64,000 nucleotides of DNA, taken from assembly GCF_002917095.1 (NCBI RefSeq), contig NZ_PQGA01000012.1:62001-126000 (forward strand), in the 5' to 3' direction. Source of the stretch: Paraburkholderia eburnea (GTDB lineage Bacteria > Pseudomonadota > Gammaproteobacteria > Burkholderiales > Burkholderiaceae). Below, in pieces: positions 36,553-44,668 of the stretch. The translations under genes and the position numbers were made by a program. Each line of letters opens with the position of its first letter. Position 1 is the first letter of the stretch. Below the pieces are notes generated by a model, which made no database searches, was not told where the DNA came from, and saw nothing but the letters and a program-made list of their open reading frames with translations.

Positions 36553-36581
36553 AAAAAACAATGCCCGGCGCAGGGCCGGGC
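36553..36581 (-). terminator. Terminator downstream of the SRPBCC gene
   Basis: GCCCGGC / GCCGGGC stem with five-base loop and TTGTTTTTT tail on the minus strand. Confidence 0.85.
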
Positions 36582-36596
36582 GTCGTCAGCGGGGAT

Positions 36597-37082
36597 TCAA
36601 TGCAGCGGCGCTTCCGGCTCGCCCGGGCCCTGCACGTACTGGCGGATGAGGCGCACGGTGTCGATATCCGATTCCCGATACGCCGATTTCACGATCTCCG
36701 AAGTCTCGTGCTCTTCGCCCGTCTCGGCGGTCGGCAGCGTCGTGCTGTACTCGAAGCGCAGGAATAGCTCCAGCGCATCGGGCTGCTCGATCGTCATCGT
36801 GAGCGAGCCGCCCACGTAATCGGCGGTTGCGAGGATGTCGTAGCGCACGCTCTCGTTGGGCGTGAGCGTGACGCGGTCACGCACGGTCGCGTGGCCGTAG
36901 TGCAGCTCGCGCTCAAGGGTGTCGCCGTCGCGCGCGAGGATCGTGCAGCTATCGAGGCCGAGCACGAAGAGCTGCGGCTGCTCGGCGCGCAGCACGAGGC
37001 CCTCCCAGAGCTGCTCGCGCGTCATCGGCAGCACGAGCGGATTCGCCGGGTCGTTGATCTGGATGAGGTGTTCGAAATTCAA
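36597..37082 (-). CDS. SRPBCC family protein (AtaL-like)
   Basis: The 161-residue protein begins (L/M)NFEHLIQINDPANPLVLPMTREQLWEGLVLRAE and continues with a START/Bet v1-like pattern, matching AtaL-like SRPBCC proteins of unknown function. No ATG is available at the conserved start. TTG 37082 is in the right place and has AGGAAG nine bases upstream. The frame extends to 37124 and overlaps osmC there. It is probably co-transcribed with the OsmC gene. Confidence 0.8.
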   Translation of the reverse strand: MNFEHLIQINDPANPLVLPMTREQLWEGLVLRAEQPQLFVLGLDSCTILARDGDTLERELHYGHATVRDRVTLTPNESVRYDILATADYVGGSLTMTIEQPDALELFLRFEYSTTLPTAETGEEHETSEIVKSAYRESDIDTVRLIRQYVQGPGEPEAPLH

Positions 37083-37113
37083 GGCGACGGCTTCCTGTGA
37101 TGTCCGTCCGCAT

Positions 37114-37512
37114 TCAAGCGGCAACGAGGCCCGAGCGGATGTGGATCGTGTTCGTGAGGACCTTGTGGACCGGGCAGGCGTTGGCGATCTGCAGGAGACG
37201 CTCGCGCTGCTCGTCCGAAAGCGGGCCTTCCAGCGCGATCTGACGATCGATCGTCGTGCCTTCGCTGCCGGTTTCCAGCGACAGCTTCACGCGCACGCCT
37301 TCGAGCGGCCACTCCTTGCGCTGCGCGTACATCTTCAGCGTGATCGAGGTGCAGGCGCCGAGGCTCGACAGCAGCAGCGAGAAGGGCGTCGGCCCGCGGT
37401 CGCCGCCGCCAAGCGATGCCGGCTCGTCGGCGATCCACGTGTGGGTGCCGTCGTCGAACTGGACCTGGTAGTTCGTCGAGCCAATGTGTGCGGTGACTGC
37501 GGTGTCGGCCAT
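37114..37512 (-). CDS. OsmC family peroxidase-like protein
   Basis: The 132-residue protein carries the two redox Cys residues of the OsmC/Ohr family, in SSLGACTSITLKMYA (about 54) and ANACPVHKVL (about 113). Such proteins reduce organic hydroperoxides. The subfamily is the OsmC/YhfA type rather than Ohr. The stop is 31 bases from the TTG start of the SRPBCC gene. Confidence 0.88.
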   Translation of the reverse strand: MADTAVTAHIGSTNYQVQFDDGTHTWIADEPASLGGGDRGPTPFSLLLSSLGACTSITLKMYAQRKEWPLEGVRVKLSLETGSEGTTIDRQIALEGPLSDEQRERLLQIANACPVHKVLTNTIHIRSGLVAA

Positions 37513-37668
37513 GCGCGCCTCGCGGACGGAACGGTTGAATGGAATCCGCCGCGCCCGGACACGAAGCCCGGTACGCGGCGTGCAAAACCTTATTGTGACA
37601 AAAAGTGGCGCAGGCTGTGGATTAGCGCTCGGGCTGGTGCGTCGCGCATGGCGCAGCCTGGCGCCGAT

Positions 37669-38550
37669 TTAGTGCGAAATCCGCCCCATGCGCCCGGCCT
37701 GATAATCGAGCACGGCCTGGCGGATCTCCTGCTCGGTATTCATGACGAATGGGCCGTAGCGCACGACCGGCTCGTTGAGCGGCAGCCCGCCGATCAGCAG
37801 GACTTCCACCGGCTCGGTGGCATCCGCAGGCGCGGCGATCGTCACGGTCTCGCCGTCGCCCGCAAACGCCACCATCTGCTGCGCGCCGATGGCCTCGCCT
37901 TCGGTCCCGTAGCGCGCCGTGCCCGACACGCCATAGGCGAACACATTCCACGCAGGCGGCACCGGCTGCTCAACGCGCGCGCCGGGCGCGAGCGTGAAGT
38001 GCAGATAGAGGATGGGCGTGCGCGTCTCGATGGCCGCCTTCGCGCCCAGCGATTCGCCCGCGATCACCTTGACGGTAGCCTTGCCATCCGCAGAACGTCC
38101 TTGCGGAATGCCCGCGTGCGGCATTTCCTGATAGCGCGGCGCGATCATCTTGTCCGAAGCCGGCAGATTCACCCATAGCTGCAGGCCGTGCATACGGCCG
38201 CCGGTGCGCGTGAATTCGGGGTCAGGCATCTCGCTATGGATGACGCCGGCGCCGGCCGTCATCCACTGCACGTCGCCGGGGTTGAGCGTGCCCGAATGGC
38301 CCGCCGAATCCTTATGGCCGAAGCGGCCCGCGAGCATATAGGTGACGGTCTCGAAGCCGCGATGCGGGTGGTCGGGCGCGCCCTTGGCCGCGCCGGGCGC
38401 ATAGTCGGTGGGTCCCATCTCGTCGAGCAGCAGGAACGGATCGAAATCCATCAGTTGACGGGTAGGGAAGGGGCGATGAACGACGAACCCACCGCCCTCG
38501 GTGGTGCGAACGGCGGGAAAAACGTGGGCGATCGAGCGGACGGCCGACAT
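37669..38550 (-). CDS. Pirin family protein
   Basis: The 293-residue bicupin has the pirin signature: PFLLLDEMGP, PHRGFETVTYMLAGRFGHKDSAGHSG metal-binding His/Glu motif, and GGRMHGLQLWVNLP. Some pirins act as quercetinases, others as regulators. ATG 38550 follows GAGGTG six bases upstream. The frame to 38595 would add 15 residues. It is divergent from a LysR regulator that probably controls it. Confidence 0.92.
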   Translation of the reverse strand: MSAVRSIAHVFPAVRTTEGGGFVVHRPFPTRQLMDFDPFLLLDEMGPTDYAPGAAKGAPDHPHRGFETVTYMLAGRFGHKDSAGHSGTLNPGDVQWMTAGAGVIHSEMPDPEFTRTGGRMHGLQLWVNLPASDKMIAPRYQEMPHAGIPQGRSADGKATVKVIAGESLGAKAAIETRTPILYLHFTLAPGARVEQPVPPAWNVFAYGVSGTARYGTEGEAIGAQQMVAFAGDGETVTIAAPADATEPVEVLLIGGLPLNEPVVRYGPFVMNTEQEIRQAVLDYQAGRMGRISH

Positions 38551-38672
38551 GGATATCACCTCGAAAAAATGGGAATTGAGCGATACGCGAAACAAACCGC
38601 TATTATAGGTAGCCGATTTGGCCTGTTTGACCGCCTGATCGCAATGGATTGTCCCATCGCTGGAACGACGAC

Positions 38673-39716
38673 ATGAAAATCGATTCGCACAACCTGAACG
38701 ACCTGATGTACTTTTCGCAGGTGGTCGAACACGGCGGATTCTCGGCGGCCGAGCGCGTGCTCGGTATTTCCAAGTCGCGGCTGTCGCGCCGCGTGAGCGA
38801 GCTGGAGGCGTCGCTCGGCGTGCGCCTGCTGCAGCGCTCCACGCGCAAGCTGGCCCTCACCGAGGCGGGCGAGCTGTTCTACCAGCACTGCCGCGCGATG
38901 CTCGCGGAGGCGCAGGCCGCCGTGAACGTCGTGCAGTCGCTGCGCTCGTCGCCGCGCGGCACCGTGCGCGTGAGCGTGCCGGTCACGCTCTCGCAGACCA
39001 TCTTTTCGCAGATCATTCCCGAATTCATGCATCGCTTCCCCGAAGTGCGGGTGGTGATGCGCGTGACCAATCGCGTGATCGATCTCTTCGAGGATTCCGT
39101 GGATATCGCGCTGCGCGTGCGCTCGGAGCCGCCGCAGAACGCCAACATCGTGGTGCGCCCGCTCTGGCGCACGGAACAGATGCTGGTGGGCGCGCCCAGT
39201 CTGCTCGCGCAGAACGCGCCGCCGCTCACGCCCGACGATCTCACGCGCTTCGAGACGCTCGACACGCCCACGAGCGACGGCCGCCATGTGTTCCATCTGA
39301 TCGCGCCGGACGGCACGCGTCATTCGCACGAACACGAGCCGCGCCTCATCAGCGCCGATCTCACGACGATCCGCGAAGCCGCGCTGCAAGGGCTGGGCAT
39401 CGCTGCGATGCCGGAGATGATGTACGGCGCCGCGCTGCGCTCGGGCAAGCTCTCGCCGGTCATGCCGGGCTGGACGCTGCCGGTGCCGCAACTCTATGCG
39501 GTGTTCCTCTCGCGCCAGGGGATGGTTCCCGCTGTGCGCGCGTTCGTCGATTACCTCGTCGAAGTGCTCGACGCCGACAAGAGCCTGCAGCAGGAATGCC
39601 CGCTCAAAAGCGATATCGATGCGTTGATCGCGAAGAACAGTATCGAAGCGCAGCAGCAGGCCGCGACCCACCGCATCCAGCACACGAAGCCGGCGAGCAA
39701 TATCGAAACGGCCTGA
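38673..39716 (+). CDS. LysR-family transcriptional regulator
   Basis: The 347-residue regulator has the LysR winged helix MYFSQVVEHGGFSAAERVLGISKSRLSRRVSELEASLGVRLLQRSTRKL and an effector-binding domain. It resembles the group that regulates neighbouring pirin genes, and the arrangement here is divergent across a 122-base gap with AT-rich CTATTATAGG in it. ATG 38673 lacks a strong ribosome-binding site; ATG 38649 is an alternative. The C-terminal 25 residues are Gln/Ala rich. Confidence 0.9.
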   Translation: MKIDSHNLNDLMYFSQVVEHGGFSAAERVLGISKSRLSRRVSELEASLGVRLLQRSTRKLALTEAGELFYQHCRAMLAEAQAAVNVVQSLRSSPRGTVRVSVPVTLSQTIFSQIIPEFMHRFPEVRVVMRVTNRVIDLFEDSVDIALRVRSEPPQNANIVVRPLWRTEQMLVGAPSLLAQNAPPLTPDDLTRFETLDTPTSDGRHVFHLIAPDGTRHSHEHEPRLISADLTTIREAALQGLGIAAMPEMMYGAALRSGKLSPVMPGWTLPVPQLYAVFLSRQGMVPAVRAFVDYLVEVLDADKSLQQECPLKSDIDALIAKNSIEAQQQAATHRIQHTKPASNIETA

Positions 39717-39868
39717 AGCCGAAGGCGCGCGGCGCGCATTGAAGCTTTGCGAACCTGCACGCGCGTGCGCTTGTATGAAGGCTTTTTATGCGGTCGCCTC
39801 ATATCGGCCCGTGTTTGTTTTTGTCATTTAAGCGTCACCGGCAATCGTTACTTTCAATGGCTTAAACC

Positions 39869-39911
39869 TTGTAGCCAGGAGGCGAGAGGCCTATATTGAA
39901 GTCCTCTCGCC
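39869..39911 (+). promoter_or_regulatory. Orphan promoter inside an inverted repeat
   Basis: TTGTAG (39869-39874) and TATATT (39892-39897) are 17 bases apart. The -10 lies between arms of a perfect 9-bp inverted repeat GGCGAGAGG (39881-39889) / CCTCTCGCC (39903-39911), which could be an operator or a 5' hairpin. Confidence 0.45.
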
Positions 39912-40102
39912 AAGCACCGGTCTTGTGCGGGAATTGATGGCCGCTATCATAGCGAGCCTTCAGGGCCGAACGCGCAGTCCGTGTCGATCACGGCAGTCGC
40001 ATGTGCCGACGTGAACCGAGCGATTGTCGGGGAGTGTCGCCACCGCCCGAATGCGCCGCGTGCGCTCGAAAAAAGGCCTTCATCCGACGATGAAGGCCTT
40101 TT
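39904..40102 (+). ncRNA. Candidate small RNA of about 200 nt
   Basis: Between the LysR gene and exbD lies a stretch with no coding sequence on either strand. It begins at the promoter-like element 39869-39897 and ends at an excellent terminator (40071-40102). Several short hairpins occur within (for example GCTATCATAGC near 39952). No family is recognised. It may be a real small RNA or just promoter-like noise. Confidence 0.35.
40071..40102. terminator. Bidirectional terminator downstream of exbD
   Basis: AAAAGGCCTTCATC / GATGAAGGCCTTTT perfect 14-bp stem with CGAC loop. It ends the tonB-exbB-exbD transcript on the minus strand and any RNA from the plus strand. Confidence 0.92.
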
Positions 40103-40220
40103 ACTTTGCGCCCGAATATTCTGGTATCCGAATTAATCAGCGCAAAAGAAAACGCGCGGCGAAAGGGCCGCGCGTGTCTGTCGATGCGACGCCCGGCGCG
40201 TGGCCGGCGTCACGTGTGCA

Positions 40221-40640
40221 TCACTTGTGTGCCGGATCGGTCACGAAGCCGAGCTTCGTAAGACCGCCGCTCTGCGCGGCCGACATCACCTGTGCCACCT
40301 TCTCGTACTGGACCTTGCGATCCGCGTTCAGGTGCAGCTCCGGCTGCGGTTCCTGCTGGGCGGCCGCCGCGATCTTCGCGGTGAGCTGCTCGTCGCTCAC
40401 GGCATTGCCGTCCCACAGCACCGTGCCGTCCGCTTCGATCGAGATGTTGATCTGCGCGGGCTTGGTGTCTTCCTTCTGACTGCTCGCGTGCGGCAGGTCG
40501 ATCTTCACGGCGTGACGGATCACGGGGATCGTCACCATGAAAACGATCAGGAGAACCAACATGACGTCGACGAGCGGCGTCATGTTGATTTCGTTCATGA
40601 GGCCATCGTCGTCATCGCTGGCAAAAGGGCTCATCGCCAT
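40221..40640 (-). CDS. exbD: TonB-system proton channel subunit ExbD
   Basis: The 139-residue ExbD has a single membrane helix with the essential Asp at residue 25 (MNEINMTPLVDVMLVLLIVF) and a periplasmic domain. With ExbB and TonB it energises outer-membrane iron and heme receptors. It follows exbB by 18 bases and is the last gene of the group. Confidence 0.95.
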   Translation of the reverse strand: MAMSPFASDDDDGLMNEINMTPLVDVMLVLLIVFMVTIPVIRHAVKIDLPHASSQKEDTKPAQINISIEADGTVLWDGNAVSDEQLTAKIAAAAQQEPQPELHLNADRKVQYEKVAQVMSAAQSGGLTKLGFVTDPAHK

Positions 40641-40658
40641 GTTGCTTGCCTCCGCGTA

Positions 40659-41399
40659 TTAGTGGGTGCGTGCGGCGACGCGCAGGCTGCCGCTGGCGCT
40701 GTTGCCGCCCCTGGACGTCGACGACAGGCGTGCGCCCGTCACGAAGAAGGCGTGCAGACCGTGAGCGAAGCGGTTGAGCTTCGTGACGATCGCCTTGTTG
40801 GCGCGCGTGAGCGCGTTGTAGCCGAGCACTGCCGGAATCGCGACGAACAGGCCGAATGCCGTCATGATGAGCGCTTCGCCGACCGGACCCGCGACCGCGT
40901 CGATCGAGGTCTGGCCCGATGCGCCGATCGAGAGCAGGGCGTGATAGATGCCCCACACCGTACCGAACAGGCCGACGAACGGCGCCGTGCTGCCGATCGA
41001 CGCGAGGATCGCGAGGCCCGACTGCATCTTCGCCACCGAGTCGTCCATCGTGTCCTTCAGGCAGCGCGTGACCCAGTCCGACACGTCCATGCGGTCATGC
41101 AGATGCGGTTGCGTCTGGTGATGGTGATCGGCGGCTTCCTGACCCGAGAGGGCGAGGGCGAGGAACGGGTTGTCTTCGCGCGTGCCGCTGCCGAGCTTCT
41201 TCACGCCGTCGGCGAGATCGTCCGAATGCCAGAACTGCTGCTCGGCGTTCTTCGTGAGGCGCTTGAGGCGCGCGACGTTCCAGCCCTTCACGACGATCAC
41301 GCACCACGACAGCACCGACATGATGAACAGTGCAAGCGCGATGCCGCGCGTCACGAAATCCCCTTGCGCCCAGACGTGGGCGATACCGTAGTTCTGCAT
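40659..41399 (-). CDS. exbB: TonB-system proton channel subunit ExbB
   Basis: The 246-residue protein has three membrane segments typical of the MotA/TolQ/ExbB family, with LASIGSTAPFVGLFGTVWGIYHA and GPVGEALIMTAFGLFVAIPAVLGYN as signatures. It has an acidic cytoplasmic loop with a run of His residues (DHHHQTQPHLHD). AAAGGA precedes the ATG. A GC-rich hairpin sits in the 87-base gap from tonB. Confidence 0.95.
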   Translation of the reverse strand: MQNYGIAHVWAQGDFVTRGIALALFIMSVLSWCVIVVKGWNVARLKRLTKNAEQQFWHSDDLADGVKKLGSGTREDNPFLALALSGQEAADHHHQTQPHLHDRMDVSDWVTRCLKDTMDDSVAKMQSGLAILASIGSTAPFVGLFGTVWGIYHALLSIGASGQTSIDAVAGPVGEALIMTAFGLFVAIPAVLGYNALTRANKAIVTKLNRFAHGLHAFFVTGARLSSTSRGGNSASGSLRVAARTH

Positions 41400-41486
41400 G
41401 CTTTTTTCCTTTAATTCAATTCATCAAAACAGTGTGATTCTCATTCAGACGCGCCGTGTTGGCGGCGCGCCTGACGCCTGCGCGAC

Positions 41487-42221
41487 TCAATCGTGCAGGC
41501 TGAAATCGAACGGTTGCGTGTAAGCCGCGCGCACCGGCTGGCCGTCTTCCAGGTACGGCTTGCAGGAACTGCTGCGCATCGCGTCCATCGCGGCGTCGTC
41601 GAGACGGCTATAGCCGCTGGACTTGCGCAGCTCGATGTTCTCGATCTTGCCGCTCAGGCCCACCACGAAGTGCACGAGCGCCGTGCCGGTCTCGCCGCGG
41701 CGCTTCGAGAGCGTCGGGTAGTCCGGCTCGACGATGCGGCAGTCGAGGTGCGAGACATTCCTGGGTGCGGACAGCGCCATCACGGGCTTGGCCGGCGCGG
41801 GTGCTGCCGCCTGTGGCGCAGCGGGCGGCGTCGGCGCGGGGGGCGCCGGATCGGCGGGCGCGGGCGTTTCGATCGCGTGCTGCGAGGGCGCGGCGGCGAC
41901 GGGCAGCGGCGGCGTAGGCGTCGGTTTTTGCTTCGGCTGGGCCTTGGGCTTTTCGCGCTTCACCGGCACCGGTTTGGGCGGCGGCGGAGTCGGCGTGGAC
42001 TGGATCGCGGCCGGAGCGGCGAGCGGCTCGGGTTTGAGCAGCTCGGCCGTGATGGCTTGCGACTGGAGTGCGATGGGCCTGGCGTCGTCGTGGTGCGTGA
42101 GCACGACGGCGATGAGCGCGGCGTGCAGCGCGAGCACGATCGCCGTCGCGGTCACGACTCGGCGGTTCGTGCGGAAGACGGGAAACGTCAGCGCGGTGGC
42201 GGTGGTTTGAGAAGCCTGCAT
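41487..42221 (-). CDS. tonB: Energy transducer TonB
   Basis: TonB (244 residues) has an N-terminal membrane anchor (about residues 20-40), a long Pro/Lys/Ala-rich periplasmic span, and a C-terminal domain with YPTLSKRRGETGTALVHFVVGLSGKIENIELRKSSGYSRLD. It couples the ExbBD proton motive force to TonB-dependent receptors. ATG 42221 lies at the family start; the frame to 42254 is not needed. The gene leads the tonB-exbB-exbD group. Confidence 0.94.
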   Translation of the reverse strand: MQASQTTATALTFPVFRTNRRVVTATAIVLALHAALIAVVLTHHDDARPIALQSQAITAELLKPEPLAAPAAIQSTPTPPPPKPVPVKREKPKAQPKQKPTPTPPLPVAAAPSQHAIETPAPADPAPPAPTPPAAPQAAAPAPAKPVMALSAPRNVSHLDCRIVEPDYPTLSKRRGETGTALVHFVVGLSGKIENIELRKSSGYSRLDDAAMDAMRSSSCKPYLEDGQPVRAAYTQPFDFSLHD

Positions 42222-42284
42222 GTTAGCGTGGCCGCCCTGTATTCGACGGCGCACAAGGCAGACAACGCGTCGCTACGGGCAGCT

Positions 42285-42347
42285 TTATGGGCGAAAGATC
42301 AACAGCGAGATGCACACGGTAGTCACAAATCCGATCAGCAATTCCAT
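42285..42347 (-). CDS. Candidate 20-residue membrane peptide between bfd and tonB
   Basis: The minus-strand ORF starts MELLIGF, has a continuous hydrophobic stretch VTTVCISLLIF and ends RP before TAA. The ATG is preceded by GGAGG five bases upstream, one of the best ribosome-binding sites in the region. One membrane helix is predicted by eye. It lies 63 bases ahead of tonB in the same direction. Function is unknown, and coding status rests on the ribosome-binding site and hydrophobic pattern only. Confidence 0.45.
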   Translation of the reverse strand: MELLIGFVTTVCISLLIFRP

Positions 42348-42444
42348 CCCGTCCTCCAGAAAAAGGTGCGAGCGGTAGCTGGCTGGTCGTGAAACTGGCT
42401 TGCTGTCGGCGATAAAGCGCTCGGTTTTTTGAGCGTTGTTGCGG

Positions 42445-42473
42445 CGCGCGTCTCAGCAGACTTGAGTCGCGCG
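42445..42473 (-). repeat. Hairpin downstream of bfd
   Basis: CGCGCG-T-CTCA / TGAG-T-CGCGCG stem with a seven-base loop and no T tract, 12 bases past the bfd stop. A second CGCTC/GAGCG hairpin follows at about 42418-42435. Possible mRNA-end structure or attenuator before tonB. Confidence 0.4.
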
Positions 42474-42484
42474 TCACGGGAAAA

Positions 42485-42745
42485 TCAGGCGGCCTTGCGC
42501 TCGTAGAACGTCAGGGGAACCACATGCGGCACGGCCACGACCGGATGAGCGTGGTGATGCGTCACGCCGCAACGGCTTGCACACACGCCGCTTTGCGCCA
42601 TCACGTCGCGAACGGATTCTTCGCACTTGCCGCAGCAGGTCGCGACGCCAAGCTCGAATTGCAGCTCGTCGAAAGAGTCCATGCCTTCCGCAATGGAGGC
42701 ACGAATCGTACGGTCGGAGACGGACTTGCACACGCAGACAATCAT
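42485..42745 (-). CDS. bfd: Bacterioferritin-associated ferredoxin Bfd
   Basis: The 86-residue [2Fe-2S] protein has Cys ligands at residues 4, 6, 38 and 41 (MIVCVCKSVSD and ATCCGKCEESV). Bfd reduces bacterioferritin to release stored iron when iron is scarce. ATG 42745 is where the family starts, though no good ribosome-binding site is present. A Fur box overlaps its promoter, which fits induction at low iron. The C-terminal third is His-rich (GVTHHHAHP). Confidence 0.93.
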   Translation of the reverse strand: MIVCVCKSVSDRTIRASIAEGMDSFDELQFELGVATCCGKCEESVRDVMAQSGVCASRCGVTHHHAHPVVAVPHVVPLTFYERKAA

Positions 42746-42768
42746 GATGGAGCGCAATAGAGAGAGTT

Positions 42769-42807
42769 AATGCGAATTATTATCATTATGTTTGGCCCGT
42801 TTGGCAA
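42769..42807 (-). promoter_or_regulatory. bfd promoter with Fur box
   Basis: On the minus strand TTGCCA (42802-42807) and GATAAT (42779-42784) are 17 bases apart. A 19-base Fur-box match, AATGCGAATTATTATCATT on the plus strand (42769-42787), covers the -10. Confidence 0.85.
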
Positions 42808-42994
42808 GCATGCAGATGGAATTTTTGTAACAAAACCGGATGCTTAGCAGGGATTTTGCTCTGGATCAGAAGCACGCGAGAGCGGGGCGCGATCGCCGAG
42901 GCCGGTGGCAGGCGGGCGTCAGACGGGGCCAGAAGGAGAAAGACGGGCGTAAGAAAGGGGGCGGGAACGAGCGGCTTTTTCTGCCCTGTTGCGC

Positions 42995-43852
42995 TCAGAC
43001 AGCGTGGGATTCGAGTTCGCGGGTGCGCCGCGAGGGGATCTGGACGCGCTCGACTGGCGCTTCCAGGTTGAGCAGCGCTTGCGCGAGCGCGCGCAAATGC
43101 TCGCCGTCGCTGGTCGAGCACAACCGCGCGTCGGCGGGAGATTCGTCGTCACGCGCCGACGCGCGCAGACCGTGCTGATCGAGCACGCGTTCGAGCTGAC
43201 GGGCGATGGCCACGCTCGTATCCACGAGCGTCATGCGTTCGCCGACGATCGAGCGGATCGCGGCATCCAGAAACGGGTAGTGCGTGCAGCCGAGCACCAG
43301 CGTGTCGGCGCCGGCGTCGAGCATCGGCTGGACGTAGGCGCGCAGCAGTTCGACCAGTTCCGGCGAGTCGATGTCGCAGCGCTCGACCGCCTCCACGAGA
43401 CCGTGGCCTGGCTGGCACAGCACGCGCAGATCGTCGGCATGACGCTCGACGAGCGCCTGGAAGCGCGCACTGCGCAGCGTCACCTGGGTGGCCAGCACGC
43501 CCGCGACGCGCGATTTCGACAACAGCGCCGCCGGCTTCACACCCGGCTCCACGCCCACGAGCGGGATCGGCAGGCGCGCGCGCACGAACTCGATCGACTG
43601 CGCCGTGGCCGTGTTGCAGGCCACCACCAGCGCCTTCGCGCCCTGCGCCACGAGCCATTCGCCGATCGCGAGCGTGCGGTCGGCGATGAAGTCGTCGTCG
43701 CGCTGGCCATACGGCGCATAGCGCGAGTCGGCCACGTAGACGACCTGCTCGGCGGGCAGATGCGCGCGCACGGCGCGCAGCACCGAGAGGCCGCCCAGCC
43801 CGGAATCGAAAATACCGATGGGCGCGGCGCAGTTGGGAGCCGGATGGTTCAC
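42995..43852 (-). CDS. murI: Glutamate racemase
   Basis: MurI (285 residues) makes D-glutamate for peptidoglycan. It opens with IGIFDSGLGGLSVLR and has the two catalytic Cys residues at about 79 (VVACNTAT) and 189 (LGCTHYPF). The length is normal with a short C-terminal extension. It sits between bfr and bfd on the same strand, apparently only by location. Confidence 0.95.
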   Translation of the reverse strand: MNHPAPNCAAPIGIFDSGLGGLSVLRAVRAHLPAEQVVYVADSRYAPYGQRDDDFIADRTLAIGEWLVAQGAKALVVACNTATAQSIEFVRARLPIPLVGVEPGVKPAALLSKSRVAGVLATQVTLRSARFQALVERHADDLRVLCQPGHGLVEAVERCDIDSPELVELLRAYVQPMLDAGADTLVLGCTHYPFLDAAIRSIVGERMTLVDTSVAIARQLERVLDQHGLRASARDDESPADARLCSTSDGEHLRALAQALLNLEAPVERVQIPSRRTRELESHAV

Positions 43853-43949
43853 GAGAGTCGGGAGGCGGAAACGGACGCTGGGAATGCTGAAATGGCGGCT
43901 TCAGGGTCACACCCGCGCGAGAGCGGGTGTGACCGTACGGCAATCAGAA

Positions 43950-44429
43950 TCAGGATTCTACCGAACCCATCATGGTTTGCTGGTAATTCTGGATGCCGAC
44001 CTTGTCGATCAGGTCGATCTGCGTTTCGAGCCAGTCGATGTGTTCTTCGGTGTCGTCGAGAATCTTCGTGAAGATTTCACGCGAGACAAAATCACGCACC
44101 GATTCGCAATAAGCGATGGCTTCCTTGCAGGTGCCCTGGGAGATGTACTCGAGCTTCAGATCGCATTCGAGCACTTCCTTGGTTTCTTCGCCGATCAGCA
44201 GCTTGTGCAGATCCTGCAGATTGGGCAGACCGTCGAGCATGAAAATACGTTCGATGAGCCAGTCAGCGTGACGCATTTCACCGATCGACTCGTCATATTC
44301 GTGCTTGCCGAGCTTTTCGAGGCCCCAATGCTTGTACATGCGGGCGTGCAGGAAGTACTGGTTAATCGCGGTCAGTTCGTTCTTGAGCTGCGCATTGAGA
44401 TATTCGATGACTTTCTTGTCGCCTTGCAT
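43950..44429 (-). CDS. bfr: Bacterioferritin
   Basis: Bacterioferritin (159 residues) stores iron in a 24-subunit shell. Ferroxidase ligands E18, E51, H54 and later Glu/His are present, and Met52, the heme ligand, is conserved (GEMRH). The family start MQGDKKVIEYLNAQL follows AAGGAAGG upstream at 44429; the frame to 44492 is not used. A Fur-like dyad lies in the promoter region. Bfd, its partner, is encoded about 1.2 kb away. Confidence 0.95.
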   Translation of the reverse strand: MQGDKKVIEYLNAQLKNELTAINQYFLHARMYKHWGLEKLGKHEYDESIGEMRHADWLIERIFMLDGLPNLQDLHKLLIGEETKEVLECDLKLEYISQGTCKEAIAYCESVRDFVSREIFTKILDDTEEHIDWLETQIDLIDKVGIQNYQQTMMGSVES

Positions 44430-44554
44430 AGTTTTTCCTTCCTTGTAGGGGCGGGCAGGTTTTAACACTGGTTTCAAACAATAAACGCTCAATACACAAA
44501 AGCCAAGGCCGAATCTGCGCCAAAACGCGCCTAAATTGGCTATTTGCTGCGTGC

Positions 44555-44589
44555 TGAGAATTAGTCTCAGTACGCTTCGCGTTACTCAA
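44555..44589 (-). promoter_or_regulatory. bfr promoter with Fur-like dyad
   Basis: On the minus strand TTGAGT (44584-44589) and ACTAAT (44560-44565) are 18 bases apart. The -10 lies within TGAGACT-A-ATTCTCA (44555-44569), a 7-1-7 dyad with six of seven positions paired. Whether Fur represses or activates here is not shown. Confidence 0.6.
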
Positions 44590-44591
44590 AG

Positions 44592-44620
44592 AAAAACCGG
44601 GGCGCGGGGCCCCGGTTTTT
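44592..44620. terminator. Terminator downstream of fumA
   Basis: AAAAACCGGGGC / GCCCCGGTTTTT stem with a short loop and T tracts on both strands. Confidence 0.85.
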
Positions 44621-44668
44621 AGTTCGGCGATGCTGCTGCCGATGAATTATCCCGCAGAGCGCGAATCA

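Noticed and set aside
41400..41486. Fur box between tonB and exbB
   Set aside because: Only a half-site resembling TGAGAATC on the minus strand; no second arm.
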